Below, in pieces: positions 29,381-38,310 of a stretch of 64,000 nt of DNA. A program made the translations under genes and the position numbers. The DNA is from JAWKNZ01 sp041391425 (GTDB lineage: Bacteria; Bdellovibrionota_B; Oligoflexia; Oligoflexales; JAWKNZ01): positions 186,001 to 250,000 of the forward strand of contig JAWKNZ010000002.1 of the NCBI GenBank assembly GCA_041391425.1, written 5' to 3'. Every line of letters starts with the position of its first letter. Position 1 is the stretch's first letter. The notes beneath the pieces were generated by a model, which saw nothing but the letters and a program-made list of their open reading frames with translations, was not told the DNA's origin and ran no database searches.

Positions 29381-29412
29381 GTCTAGTTATTGATTTTATT
29401 TGATTAACTTTT

Positions 29413-29442
29413 AAAACCCGGGTCGAAAGGCCCGGGTTTTTT
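29413..29442 (+). terminator. attenuator terminator upstream of thrS
   Basis: AAAACCCGGGTC, tetraloop GAAA and GGCCCGGGTTTT form a 12-bp stem (one G-T pair), with six T at the end. It lies 32 bases after the leader-peptide stop and 42 bases before the thrS start, so it must be read through or disrupted for thrS to be made. Confidence 0.88.
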
Positions 29443-29484
29443 GGTGTTTCCAAAGGGCTCGTTTTCGACCCTTAGGAGAACATC

Positions 29485-31321
29485 ATGGAAAAGAAACCGC
29501 TTGAATCCAAAGAAAAACTTTTTAAAATTCGCCATAGTGCGGCTCATATCATGGCACAAGCTGTCATGGAGTGTTTTGAAAAAAATGGACCGGTATATCT
29601 GGCTGGCGGTCCGCCTATAGATAATGGTTTTTACTATGACTTTCTTTTGCCTCGAAAAATCAATGAAGATGATCTCACTTGGATTGAGAATCGAATGAAG
29701 GAGATCATTCTCGAAGCTCATGCATTTTCAAGAGAAAATGTTGACGAAAAGATAGCAAGAAACATTTTTACCAATCAGCCTTTAAATTAGAAACTTTGAA
29801 GGGATTTTAGATGGATCATTAAATGATGATGGGATTGAGGTGAGGAGCTTAAATCCTCAAATTTCAATCTACAGGCATTCGGGTTTTTTTGATCTTTGTT
29901 CTGGTCCACATGTTAAGGAAGCAAGTGAGATCCCAATTGATGGATTTAAGGTGCATAGGTTTGCTGGTGCATATTGGAAAGGAGATGAAAGAAATCCAAT
30001 GTTACAGAGAATCTATGCTTTGTGTTTTGAATCTAAAGAAATTTTGGAAAAGCATCTAAAATCATTGAAAGAAGCTAAAAAAAGAGATCATAGACTTATA
30101 GGAAAAGAAATGGATCTTTTTTTCTTTTCTGACGATGCACCTGGCATGCCTTATTGGTTGCCAAATGGCTTGCAAATTTATGAGGAATTGATTTCTTTTT
30201 GGCGAAAAGAGCACAAAAAACGCGGGTATAAGGAAATTTCTTCCCCCTTGATTCATCATCAAGATATGTGGGAAGTATCTGGCCACTGGGAACACTTTCG
30301 AGATGAAATGTTCCTTATGCGAAATCCTAAAAATCCAGATAAATTTCTTGGTATGAAACCGATGAATTGTCCTGATGCAATGGTAGTTTTTAATTATAAG
30401 AAGAGAAGTTATAGAGAGCTTCCTCTTCGATTGGCAGATTGTGATAGTCTTCATCGTTTTGAAAAGTCTGGTGCATTACATGGTCTGTTGAGAGTTCGTA
30501 GGTTTTCTCAAGATGATGCACATATCTTTCTTATGCAAAGCCAGATAAAGCAGGAGATTAATAACATCCTCGATCTTGTTGATAGGTTTTATGCAATCTT
30601 TGGCCTCTCCTATAGTTTTCGGTTAGGCCTTAGGCCAAAAAAATTTGTAGGCGGCTCAGCACAATGGGATGACGCCGAAGAAATTTTGCTGCAAATTCTA
30701 AAAAATAGATTTGTTTCTGAGAAGTTTTCTATCGATCCAGGGGAAGGAGCATTCTACGGCCCTAAAATAGATATAATGATCGAAGATTCTCTTGGTCGAA
30801 AATGGCAAATGGGTTCAATCCAATTAGACTTTCAGCTTCCTGGAAGATTTGGGTGCAAATTTGTAAACCAGCAGGGAGCTGACGAAGTGCCTATTGTAAT
30901 CCATCGAGTGATTTACGGATCAATGGAAAGGTTTATAGGAATCTTGCTCGAACATTTTGCTGGACGTTTACCCCCTTGGATTGCACCAATTCAAGTTGCC
31001 TTGTTACCAGTTGCTGAGAGGCATTCTGAACGATGTGCACAATTTATGTCTTTGTGCGAAAATGCTGGCTTGCGTGTGATTGAAATGCTACCAAAGGATC
31101 GAATTCCAGCAAGAATACGTATGGCAGAGAAGCTAAAGATACCTTTTGTTGTCGTTTTTGGGGATAAAGAGGCAGCAAGTGATTTGATCTCATTGCGAAT
31201 AGGAAAAAAACAGCAACATCTATCACTCTCTATTATTGAATTGATCGAGCGTGTTAGACGTAATTGCAGTTCTCTAGCCTTGGTTCCATTGGAAGAAATG
31301 GGGAATGATAAGGAGGCATGA
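29485..31321 (+). CDS. thrS: threonyl-tRNA synthetase without TGS domain (two adjacent single-base frameshifts)
   Basis: It charges tRNA-Thr. The editing domain comes first (HSAAHIMAQAV, later FDLCSGPHV), so the usual N-terminal TGS domain of about 60 residues is missing. The class II core has motif 2 (RVRRFSQDDAHIF) and motif 3 (VIHRVIYGSMERFIG). The zinc ligands are Cys in MNCPDA, His in DDAHIF and His in VIHR. The anticodon-binding domain ends near 31250. The frame breaks at 29780-29805: one T is missing in CCTTTAAA and one A in GGGATTTTA. Correcting both gives NQPFKLETLKGILDGSLNDD and a continuous enzyme. AGGAG precedes ATG 29485. Expression is probably controlled by the upstream Thr attenuator. 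Confidence 0.88.
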
Positions 31322-31332
31322 TTGGACTGGTA

Positions 31333-31368
31333 AGGAAATCAAAGTAGTTTATTGATTTCCTGCTTTTT
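31333..31368 (+). terminator. terminator of thrS
   Basis: AGGAAATCAA (31333-31342) pairs with TTGATTTCCT (31352-31361), followed by GCTTTTT. Confidence 0.82.
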
Positions 31369-31625
31369 ATATCTTTATTATAAATTTTTCTAAGCTCGGT
31401 TGCTAGACATCCAACCTACGGCGAAATCTACAAGCATATCTAGGTGGAAAAGGTTTGATGTCCATTTATCAATAATCGGCGGCTTATTGATTTTCGGATG
31501 CGAGAAGATTCAGTCCATGTAAGACTGCTGCTTTTTTCATTTGAAGAACGTATCTATAATAAACGGGAAAAAAAGGCATCTAACATTCATCATGGGATTG
31601 ATCTAATGCCTTTTGAATGTCAGTG

Positions 31626-31934
31626 TTAAGCTGGCTTGTCTTTGAACCATTTAGCTGCGCTTGGTCTTCGATGGGGGCAGCCTGGCCAGCAACATGGTCT
31701 TTTCTTTCCTTGGTTTAGTTCTTCTTGCGCGCGTTTAATGCGTTTGACTCTGGTATCTTCCTTTTTCGCGGAAATTACCCAGCAAATCCATTCATTTCGA
31801 GCCAATGGCGTAAGTTTATCCCAAGCCTTTTTGATCGATGCCTTAGAGCTTATGGCTTCCTGAAAATCATTTGGTAGGTTATGAACAGGGCCAGCTGAAT
31901 TTTTAGATGTCTTCTTTTTCGTTTCGGTTGCCAT
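31626..31934 (-). CDS. YdeI/OmpD-associated family protein
   Basis: 102 residues. The conserved stretch LTPLARNEWICWVISAKKED, the TRVKRIKRAQEEL helix and the Cys/His cluster RPCCWPGCPHR are typical of the YdeI/OmdA-like C-terminal domain. It is small, basic and cytoplasmic. Its molecular role is unclear; homologues have been tied to peptide resistance and stress. The stand-alone short form fits this subfamily. Confidence 0.75.
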   Translation of the reverse strand: MATETKKKTSKNSAGPVHNLPNDFQEAISSKASIKKAWDKLTPLARNEWICWVISAKKEDTRVKRIKRAQEELNQGKKRPCCWPGCPHRRPSAAKWFKDKPA

Positions 31935-32445
31935 TAACTCCTCCGCGGTTAATTTTACTACACTAGTAGATGGATTGGCTAATGGAAGCTTAGAAATAGT
32001 GCCATTTAGTGACCATAATGAAGATTATGTAGGGTTTATTATTATAACCCCAAGAGAGTATTGCTTCCATTTAATGACATTGTTTTTTTAGTTGAACCGC
32101 CTTTAAAAAGGATCACTACTATCTTCAAAAGGCAATTGGTTGGAATTTAAGAATTTTCTAGAGCTTATCCAAAAGAATATTGGAAATTTTTAAATAAGCA
32201 CCTGCTTGATTTGAGTCCTATCGTATTTACTACTGCTACAGAAAAATTTCTAAAATAAAAAAAGAGCTTCTAAAGCTAAAAAGAAAAGAAGCACGCAAGA
32301 AGAAAGGTAACGTTTTATAAGAAATTTAAAAGCAGAAGGCGTGAAAAGATTTCTTGTAACACAAGCCTATCATTGCCTGATAAAAAGAGCTAAAATAGCC
32401 GAAAATTTATAGATAATGTTTGATGTTCAAGAGAGGAAAAAGCTA
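31935..32445. other. non-coding gap, 510 bases
   Basis: AT-rich, many stops in all frames. Short coding-like scraps (for example a Lys-rich stretch near 32260-32320) suggest decayed sequence, but nothing is identifiable. Confidence 0.3.
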
Positions 32446-32922
32446 ATGAGCGAACTTATCACTTGTGTTTGGTTTGACCACGGTGAGGCGAGTAAAGCAG
32501 CAAAGTTTTATTCTGATACTTTTCCAAACAGTAGTATCGATCGATTAAATACAGCACCAAGTGATTTTCCTGGTGGAACAAAAGGAAGTGAACTGACTGT
32601 TGAGTTTACCGTGATGGGGCGTAAATTTGTTGGCTTAAATGGAGGACCTAATTTCAAGCCGAATGAGGCTGTAAGTTTTATGGTCGTTACTGAAAGCCAA
32701 GAAGAGACTGATCGTTATTGGGACGCTATCATTGGCAATGGTGGAATGGAAAGCGTTTGTGGATGGTGCAAAGACCGTTGGGGGTTTTCTTGGCAAATTA
32801 CGCCAAAGGTACTACTAGATCTAACAACCAGCTCAGATCAAGAAAAAGCAAAACGTGCTTTTGAGTCGATGATGACAATGACAAAAATTGATATTGCAAC
32901 TCTTGAAGCGGCTGTTAAATAG
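32446..32922 (+). CDS. PhnB-like VOC-family protein
   Basis: 158 residues of the PhnB/3-demethylubiquinone-methyltransferase-like VOC family (pfam06983 type): LITCVWFDHGEASKAAKFYS at the start, LTVEFTVMGRKFVGLNGGP, then GWCKDRWGFSWQITP at the end of the core. The C-terminal helix KAKRAFESMMTM is characteristic. Metal binding is not certain. ATG 32446, with GAGAGG upstream, is chosen over ATG 32416. No operon partner. Confidence 0.82.
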   Translation: MSELITCVWFDHGEASKAAKFYSDTFPNSSIDRLNTAPSDFPGGTKGSELTVEFTVMGRKFVGLNGGPNFKPNEAVSFMVVTESQEETDRYWDAIIGNGGMESVCGWCKDRWGFSWQITPKVLLDLTTSSDQEKAKRAFESMMTMTKIDIATLEAAVK

Positions 32923-33386
32923 ATCCCATGTAGTGGTAGCCTGTAGATTGAAACTAGCTTTGCAATACCATCAATATTATCAGAAACACGATGTGGTGAG
33001 CCCTTACAAAAATGACTTTTATCAAATACCCTCAGGCTATTAAATTGAGGGCATTTATTTATATTTTTCTATATGCATCTGAAATAGATGAGGGATTGTT
33101 TGGGTTGATCGACGCTGGCAAGGTTTTCGAACTTGCGCAAAGCATTGACAAGTTTGAGAACTGAAATATTAAATTTTCATCAGGTGAATATTAGTAAAGG
33201 GCGAACTGGAAGATTTAATGAGAAAACTAAGCTGATACAAATAAGTTGTTACAGATATAAGAATTTTAAAAATTAATGACTAAGGATATTGACTGATTGT
33301 CATTGAAGGGTTTTAGAGTGTGTCTTTTAGGCAGAAGGAGAATCTAATATTTTAATGCTCAGTAAAAAGTAATTTTTTTGAAAAAT
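32923..33386. other. intergenic gap with weak hairpin and first copy of direct repeat
   Basis: A 6-bp hairpin (CCCTCA 33029-33034, TGAGGG 33046-33051) followed by a T-rich stretch may terminate the VOC gene. A short frame reading EGLFGLIDAGKVFELAQSID (about 33090-33150) looks coding but is isolated. The first copy of a 63-base direct repeat lies at 33254-33316. Confidence 0.4.
33254..33316. repeat. 63-bp direct repeat, copy 1
   Basis: It matches 34335-34399 with a few substitutions and a short indel; the shared core is GACTAAGGATATT followed by TGATTGTCAYTGAAGGGTT. The two copies bracket the macro-domain and MazG-like genes. Confidence 0.75.
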
Positions 33387-33926
33387 CTATGAAATAGGAG
33401 CAGTTGCTGGAGAGCTGACGAACTTGTGATGTGTCATTTTAGGTATCTCTTTATCATTGTCAGGTGACTTTTGGAGGCCATTTATATTAGCTGGAACATA
33501 TGCAAATACTTCTAGATTTGGAATGTCTTTAAGGTATTTTTCTATCAAGGGTTTTACTACTGCCCAATCCAATCCTCCGTTGCCACAGCCAAGCGGTGCT
33601 AGAGCTAAAGAGCAAATACCCATATCAGAAAAATTTTCCGCTAAATACTTTAATCCATCTTCTATGTAGCTCAGTTCTGAGTTGTTTTTCCAGTGATCTT
33701 TAGTGGGGAAGTTGAGGATCTGAACTTTATCATCTTCCCAGAGATATGGCTGACCGATTTTGACTTTACCGGTTAGGCATTTCTTTTTATAGTCGGCAAA
33801 CATAGTGGGATATCGCTTCTTAAAGCTGAGTGCGATTCCTTTGCTCATGACGCCGACGCAATTAACTGTGTTAGTTAGCACCTGAGCGGGGGATTCAAAA
33901 ATGTCGCCTTTTACAAATGTAATCAT
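33387..33926 (-). CDS. macro-domain protein (DarG/ALC1-like)
   Basis: A macro domain fills residues 1 to about 150: VKGDIFESPAQVLTNTVNCV, then GVMSKGIALSFKKRYP, ILNFPTKDHWKNNSELSYIE, and LALAPLGCGNGGLDW. These are the ADP-ribose-binding loops of the DarG/TARG1 type, which removes ADP-ribose from nucleic acid or protein. The DarG C-terminal domain and a DarT toxin gene are both absent, so this is an orphan. The last 30 residues are an unrelated tail. AGGA precedes ATG. A MazG-like gene follows upstream in the same orientation. Confidence 0.85.
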   Translation of the reverse strand: MITFVKGDIFESPAQVLTNTVNCVGVMSKGIALSFKKRYPTMFADYKKKCLTGKVKIGQPYLWEDDKVQILNFPTKDHWKNNSELSYIEDGLKYLAENFSDMGICSLALAPLGCGNGGLDWAVVKPLIEKYLKDIPNLEVFAYVPANINGLQKSPDNDKEIPKMTHHKFVSSPATAPIS

Positions 33927-34015
33927 GATAGTCCTGTTTATGTATAGTAACCATCCACCTCACTAACGATAGATTTCCCAGAAACCTACGAAATCAAATT
34001 CGCACATGTTTTGAA

Positions 34016-34324
34016 TCATTTTTCAAGCCAGGCTAGCCATTTTTTCTCGACAGCTTTGTTGAGGTCGATGTTATGATGCATAGCGTAAAGCAACACATGG
34101 CAAAGAACATCTGCTGCTTCAGCAGCAAGCGCAGCTTTAATCTCACTATCGGACAAATCCTTTTTTCGCGCACGACCAGAAACCTTTAAATGGGCTTGTG
34201 TAAGTTCTCCAAGCTCTTCCTGAAGCTTAAGCAAGAACCAGTCAGAGCTACGCTCAATCCCATGTTTCATCGCATATACTTTCGAAATCGATTCGACTGA
34301 TTGTATTAGATTGTCAATATTCAT
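34016..34324 (-). CDS. MazG-like nucleotide pyrophosphohydrolase
   Basis: 102 residues of all-alpha NTP pyrophosphatase fold: FLLKLQEELGELTQAHLKVS supplies the E-x-x-E metal site, and ALAAEAADVLCHVLLYA supplies the E-x-x-D site. Single-domain, so distinct from the full-length MazG at 1655. The substrate is unknown. It sits about 90 bases upstream of the macro-domain gene in the same orientation, so the pair may form a small nucleotide-damage or defence-related unit. Confidence 0.82.
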   Translation of the reverse strand: MNIDNLIQSVESISKVYAMKHGIERSSDWFLLKLQEELGELTQAHLKVSGRARKKDLSDSEIKAALAAEAADVLCHVLLYAMHHNIDLNKAVEKKWLAWLEK

Positions 34325-34334
34325 ATTCCACTCG

Positions 34335-34399
34335 GATATCAGAACTTTGAAAATTACAGACTAAGGATATTATGAATGATTGTCACTGAAGGGTTGCAG
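34335..34399. repeat. 63-bp direct repeat, copy 2
   Basis: Second copy of the repeat at 33254-33316. It ends 24 bases before the IS21 transposase remnant. Confidence 0.75.
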
Positions 34400-34422
34400 A
34401 ACTTACCCACCACACGAAATGA

Positions 34423-34600
34423 ATGAGAACTCAAGTTTATAAAGCTGGAGAAAAGCTATTCGTTGATTACGCTGGCCATGCTATTCCTGTTTTTGACTGC
34501 TACAGTGGTAAACATTTCGAAGTGCAAATTTGTTGCAGTATTAGGTGTTAGCCATTATGCATACTGTGAAGTGTCTGTTTTCCAAAAGCTCGAATACTGA
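34423..34600 (+). mobile_element. IS21-family istA remnant
   Basis: The frame from ATG 34423 reads MRTQVYKAGEKLFVDYAGHA, then IPVFDCYSGKHFEVQI, and after one missing base VAVLGVSHYAYCEVSVFQ. This is the start of the DDE catalytic domain of IstA transposases (K-x-G-E-x-x-x-V-D-Y-A-G). Both ends are missing, so it is a dead fragment of about 60 codons, oriented opposite to the IS21 genes at 35.5-37.1 kb. Confidence 0.78.
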
Positions 34601-34818
34601 ATTGGTGTGCATGTCCGTTGCTTCGATTTTATCTGTTGATTGTTCTTAAGATGGTATGACGGCAACTGGATGAGGATTTATTACGCTTATTTATTGCTCT
34701 TCATATAAATTATATTATATATTTAAATTAAATAACTTATTAATATAATTATTGACATTGATACTTTTAAATTGTATTTATTAAATAAGCTGTTTTATTA
34801 ACTTTTTAAAGGTTTATA
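34601..34818. other. AT-rich intergenic stretch
   Basis: Very AT-rich, especially 34690-34800, likely carrying the promoter of the following gene. No gene is seen. Confidence 0.35.
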
Positions 34819-35322
34819 ATGATGAGAACATTACTGTTAACTCTAGTTTTAATGTCTAGCTCAGCGGCATTCGCAACAAATTATGGATGTACTTTTAACT
34901 ACTTATCTGAAATTCATTTCGGTAAAAGCCTCAATGGTAAAGCCATAAGCTCTGTTTACGCCCACGTTGGTGCGCTCGAAGAAAGACCACTCTATCTAGG
35001 TGGTGGGACCTATTGGACCGATGTAAAACATATCCCGTTAGAGGACAAAGGTGACCACTTCTTTGCGACGGTTGAAGTCAAAGGTTGGTCAGGCTATTCC
35101 GTTGATCAGAATAAAGGTGCAATAGTCCAATATTGGATTTATTTCGAAGATGGCACGGAAACTAAAACAGATGTTTTCTCAATTGAGCTGCGACAATCTA
35201 CCAATATCGGCACGTGGAATGAATATCGAGATATGCTTGAACTAGAGCGTGATCGTCAAAGCCAAACCAAAGATGGTGATCGTACTATTGCAGATATGAT
35301 CGGCTACTGCAGTGTCAGCTAA
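34819..35322 (+). CDS. secreted protein of unknown function
   Basis: The signal peptide MMRTLLLTLVLMSSSAAFA is cleaved before TNYGC. The mature protein is about 148 residues with two Cys (near each end, possibly a disulfide) and alternating beta strands (FFATVEVKGWSGYSVDQNKG, IVQYWIYFEDGTETKTDVFS), which suggests an immunoglobulin-like sandwich. No family is recognised. AAAGG lies before ATG. It is enclosed by IS21 remnants, so it may be cargo or a host gene stranded by rearrangement. Confidence 0.65.
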   Translation: MMRTLLLTLVLMSSSAAFATNYGCTFNYLSEIHFGKSLNGKAISSVYAHVGALEERPLYLGGGTYWTDVKHIPLEDKGDHFFATVEVKGWSGYSVDQNKGAIVQYWIYFEDGTETKTDVFSIELRQSTNIGTWNEYRDMLELERDRQSQTKDGDRTIADMIGYCSVS

Positions 35323-35473
35323 TATTATTTCGTCGATAACCGGACATACTGATCTAAAATTTTTTTTTAACATCTTGGCCGAAATGACTGTAGCTTGACA
35401 GAAAAAAACAGAAAGGTGTTGTACCGTGGTCGTGGCAACGCAGAAAACTTTATAAATGTTGGCAACAACTAAA

Positions 35474-35505
35474 AAGTGCAGTTATTTTGATAATAACCTG
35501 CACTT
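35474..35505. terminator. bulged hairpin, possible bidirectional terminator
   Basis: AAGTGCAGTTATT pairs with AATAACCTGCACTT with one bulged C, flanked by A and T tracts. It lies between the convergent secreted-protein gene and istB. Confidence 0.6.
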
Positions 35506-35565
35506 ATTTCTTAACTTTTAGGTCTATAATTTGAATAAATATCCATATAAATATTTTTTAGTTCT

Positions 35566-36366
35566 TCAATTATTTGTTTTAGCCTTGCCAGAAGTGCTTC
35601 TTGATTTTTTTCTTGAGTAGTTTTTTGCATTATTGATACCTTTCTTTTCCAATGATTCTTTTGCTCTAAATGAATCTGCAGTAATTTTTGTAACCTCGCA
35701 GTAATGAGTGAGACGATCGATAAGTGCAGTAACACAAGCTGCTCCCTGAAATAACTTTCCCCAGTCTTTAAACGCTAGATTAGTCGTTATTATAATTGAT
35801 CCTTGTTCATATCTTTTGCTAACGATTTCGAAGAGAAGATCAGCAGATCGATTGTCAAATGACAAGTAGCCTAGTTCATCTATAATTAGGAGATCAGGAG
35901 AAATGTATCTTTTAATTCTTCTTTATAGAGCTGCAGTGCTTTCTTGGCTTCCTAAATCAATAACAAGATCTGCTGCTGTGGTAAATAAAACTTTATAGCC
36001 ATGATTAATGACATTTAATGCAATATTTTTTGCAATCATAGTTTTACCGACTCCTTGTGGGCCAGCTAGAATAATGTTTTTGTGCTGTGATACAAATTCA
36101 CACATCATGAGTTCTTCAATTTTTCCTCGCTCAATTTCTTTTGGCCAATTCCAATCGAAGTCTGCCATTAACTTGGCTTTGCCAAGTTTGGACGCCTTCA
36201 ATCTAGCGTGTGTGGATCGATTGGATTGCTCTATAATCTCTAATTCAACAATTCTACTAATGAGTTGTTCTGGACTCCAAGAAGACTTTTTTGCCTGCAC
36301 TAGGAACTGTTCCATATGCTCGGCAAGGTAATGCAGTCTTAATGATTTTAATTGTTCATACACCAT
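35566..36366 (-). pseudogene. istB: IS21-family istB helper ATPase, interrupted by a stop
   Basis: IstB is the AAA+ helper of the IS21 transposase. Walker A is LAGPQGVGKTMIAKN, Walker B is PDLLIIDELGYLSFDNRSAD, and sensor 1 is SIIITTNLAFKDWG, all in one reading frame. An in-frame TAA at 35923 splits it after QESTAAL. This is a nonsense change rather than an indel, because the frame continues directly as RRIKRYISPD. It lies 11 bases downstream of the truncated istA. Confidence 0.85.
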
Positions 36367-36377
36367 ATTTTATCCTC

Positions 36378-37094
36378 CTAAATTTTGTCATATTGATCGA
36401 GTGAATGAGATTTGATGTGTAAGCCTTTAATTTCTTCTTTATCTGGCAATTGAATTGAGATTTTAGGAACTATTTTGTGTTTTTTTTGTAGCTTTTGTAG
36501 AAAGTAGCGTAATGAATCGATGTTATATGATTTGCTTGCAACAGCATGCAACAAAGCTTTGTTAAGAAGTTTTTCACCATATTCTCTATGCAAAGAGTTA
36601 AGTTTATTGGCTATGATATGTGTACTATAACCCTGATCAAATAGCCTCTCAAATATGACTTTTGCTTCGGGAAAGTCATTGATAATGCTTTGTTGAAGGT
36701 AATTTGCTTTACCATAATGCTTGTAGTTTGAAATAGTTTGTCTATGTTGTTGATCATCAATATTTTGGTTTCGAGAGAATGATCGTTTATGCCTGGCTAT
36801 TATTTTTCCATCAAACAGAATTTCTATAACTTCATCATCAGCTTGCAATATGAGATTGAGGCCAAGATACTCTGGAGGTATCGAATAGAAGTTTAAATCA
36901 AAGGATATTTGCGGATATTTACCACTTCTCTTTGCAAACATTTCTTTTGGGTGAAGAAATCGTGTAGGGCACTTTATTAATTTTGGACGTTTGCTCATCC
37001 ACTTTTGATATACTGTTAAACTTCTATCAGTTGGCCATTTTCTACGGTTAGCAATTTTATTGCACCATTGGTTGATGCTTTGGTTTATTTGAGC
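36378..37094 (-). pseudogene. istA: IS21-family istA transposase, C-terminal part, truncated by IS3
   Basis: Residues such as LTVYQKWMSKRPKLIKCPTR, then GKYPQISFDLNFYSIPPEYL and QADDEVIEILFDGKIIARH, are the C-terminal Mu-transposase-like beta barrel and tail of IstA. The catalytic DDE domain is missing: the frame runs straight into the left end of the IS3 element at 37095. With istB downstream this is the 3' portion of an IS21 element. Confidence 0.82.
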
Positions 37095-37156
37095 TGGCCC
37101 CATTTTACCGGACATTCTAAATAATGTGAGTTAACATGATTATTTGGAGGTTTAAT

Positions 37157-37453
37157 ATGGTAAAGAAGAGAGCAAAAAATACTCATTATAGTTTAGAATT
37201 CAAAAAACGAGCAGTAATGCTAGCACAGAAAGAAGGTGTAACATTATCTGAAATTGCTTGTGAGCTGGGAATACCTCGAGCAAATTTATCTCGATGGAAA
37301 ACTGAATTTTCTAAGCAAGATGGGCTGGAAAATACTGAACAGAAAATTGATGCTTTAACAGAAAATAAGCAACTTAAAAGACAGCTAAAAGAGTTGCAGA
37401 TGGAAAATGAAATATTAAAAAAGGCGGCGTCTTACTTCGCGAGCCATCAGTAA
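37157..37453 (+). CDS. IS3 orfA (DNA-binding transposase subunit)
   Basis: Basic helix-turn-helix protein: HYSLEFKKRAVMLAQKEGVT and LSEIACELGIPRANLSRWK, then a leucine-zipper-like helix rich in Leu and Lys (LKRQLKELQMENEILKKAAS). ATG 37157 has GGAGG six bases upstream and is preferred over ATG 37136. Near its end, TTA-AAA-AAG at 37415-37423 allows the -1 slip that makes the OrfAB fusion. Confidence 0.88.
   Translation: MVKKRAKNTHYSLEFKKRAVMLAQKEGVTLSEIACELGIPRANLSRWKTEFSKQDGLENTEQKIDALTENKQLKRQLKELQMENEILKKAASYFASHQ
37417..37423 (+). other. programmed -1 frameshift heptamer A AAA AAG
   Basis: The heptamer is in the correct phase (TTA AAA AAG in the orfA frame), and orfB continues directly in the -1 frame without a stop. 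Confidence 0.82.
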
Positions 37454-38310
37454 GACGGTATGAATTCATAAGCAAGGAAGCTAAGAATTATCCCATCATT
37501 AAGCTTTGTCAGGTCATGAGGGTCTCAGCTTCGTCGTATTATGAATGGCTCAAGCCTCATACGTCAGCCAGACAAGTTGAAAATCAAAAGCTTAGAAAGA
37601 TAGCAAAGATGGAATATGAAAAGAGCAATGGTACTTATGGGCGTAGGCGCTTAAAAACAGCAGTTAATGAATCCTTAGATTTGAAGGTATCCATTAATAG
37701 AATTGAACGCCGTATGAAGGAGCTAAAAATCATGGGATATACACCACCGGCATTTAGAATCACAACTATAGGAGATCCTCTTTTGGAAGATAGCCCAAAT
37801 TTAATAAAAGATGCTGAGGCAAATAATATTAATGAGATTTGGGTGTCGGATATTACTTATGTAAATACCAAGGAAGGTTGGTTGTATCTTTGCACTATAA
37901 TGGACCTTTGTAGTAGAAAAATTGTTGGTTGGTCCATGCAATCTAATATGAAGGTTAAGCTTGTAATAGATGCTTTTAATAGCGCTGTAAAAAGTAGAAA
38001 GCCAAAAGGAAAGGTTATTTTCCATAGTGATAAAGGCGGGCAATACAAAGCTAAAAAATTTAGACGTCGGTTAAAAAATGCCGGATTTGAACAAAGTATG
38101 ACAGGAGTAAACCATTGTTACGACAATGCAGCAGCTGAAAGTTTCTTTGGTACTTTGAAACGGGAGCTCATTAGAGGTAAAATATTCGAAACGAGACAAG
38201 ATGCGGAGATGGCAATATTTGAGTATATTGAAAAGTTTTACAATAGAAGAAGGATTCACTCATCTATTGGAAATGTCTCACCTGAAAAATTTGAAGAGAA
38301 AATTGCTTAG
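37423..38310 (+). CDS. IS3 orfB, DDE transposase (made as OrfAB by -1 frameshift)
   Basis: It is in the -1 frame relative to orfA and open from the slippery site; the first ATG is at 37516. The DDE residues are Asp in IWVSDITYVNTKEGW, Asp in FHSDKGGQYKAKKF, and Glu in NAAAESFFGTLKREL. The C-terminal YNRRRIHSSIGNVSPEKFEE is the standard rve/IS3 ending. All three catalytic residues are present and the frame is undamaged, so the element may still move. Confidence 0.9.
   Translation, partial: GGVLLREPSVRRYEFISKEAKNYPIIKLCQVMRVSASSYYEWLKPHTSARQVENQKLRKIAKMEYEKSNGTYGRRRLKTAVNESLDLKVSINRIERRMKELKIMGYTPPAFRITTIGDPLLEDSPNLIKDAEANNINEIWVSDITYVNTKEGWLYLCTIMDLCSRKIVGWSMQSNMKVKLVIDAFNSAVKSRKPKGKVIFHSDKGGQYKAKKFRRRLKNAGFEQSMTGVNHCYDNAAAESFFGTLKRELIRGKIFETRQDAEMAIFEYIEKFYNRRRIHSSIGNVSPEKFEEKIA

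Noticed and set aside
29404..29721. Minus-strand frame over the start of thrS
   Set aside because: Shadow of thrS; no ribosome-binding site and no family resemblance.
32200..32330. Lys-rich short frame as a small basic protein gene
   Set aside because: No start with a ribosome-binding site and several stops; treated as non-coding.
33387..34324. DarTG toxin-antitoxin system
   Set aside because: No DarT gene is present; the neighbour is a MazG-like pyrophosphohydrolase.
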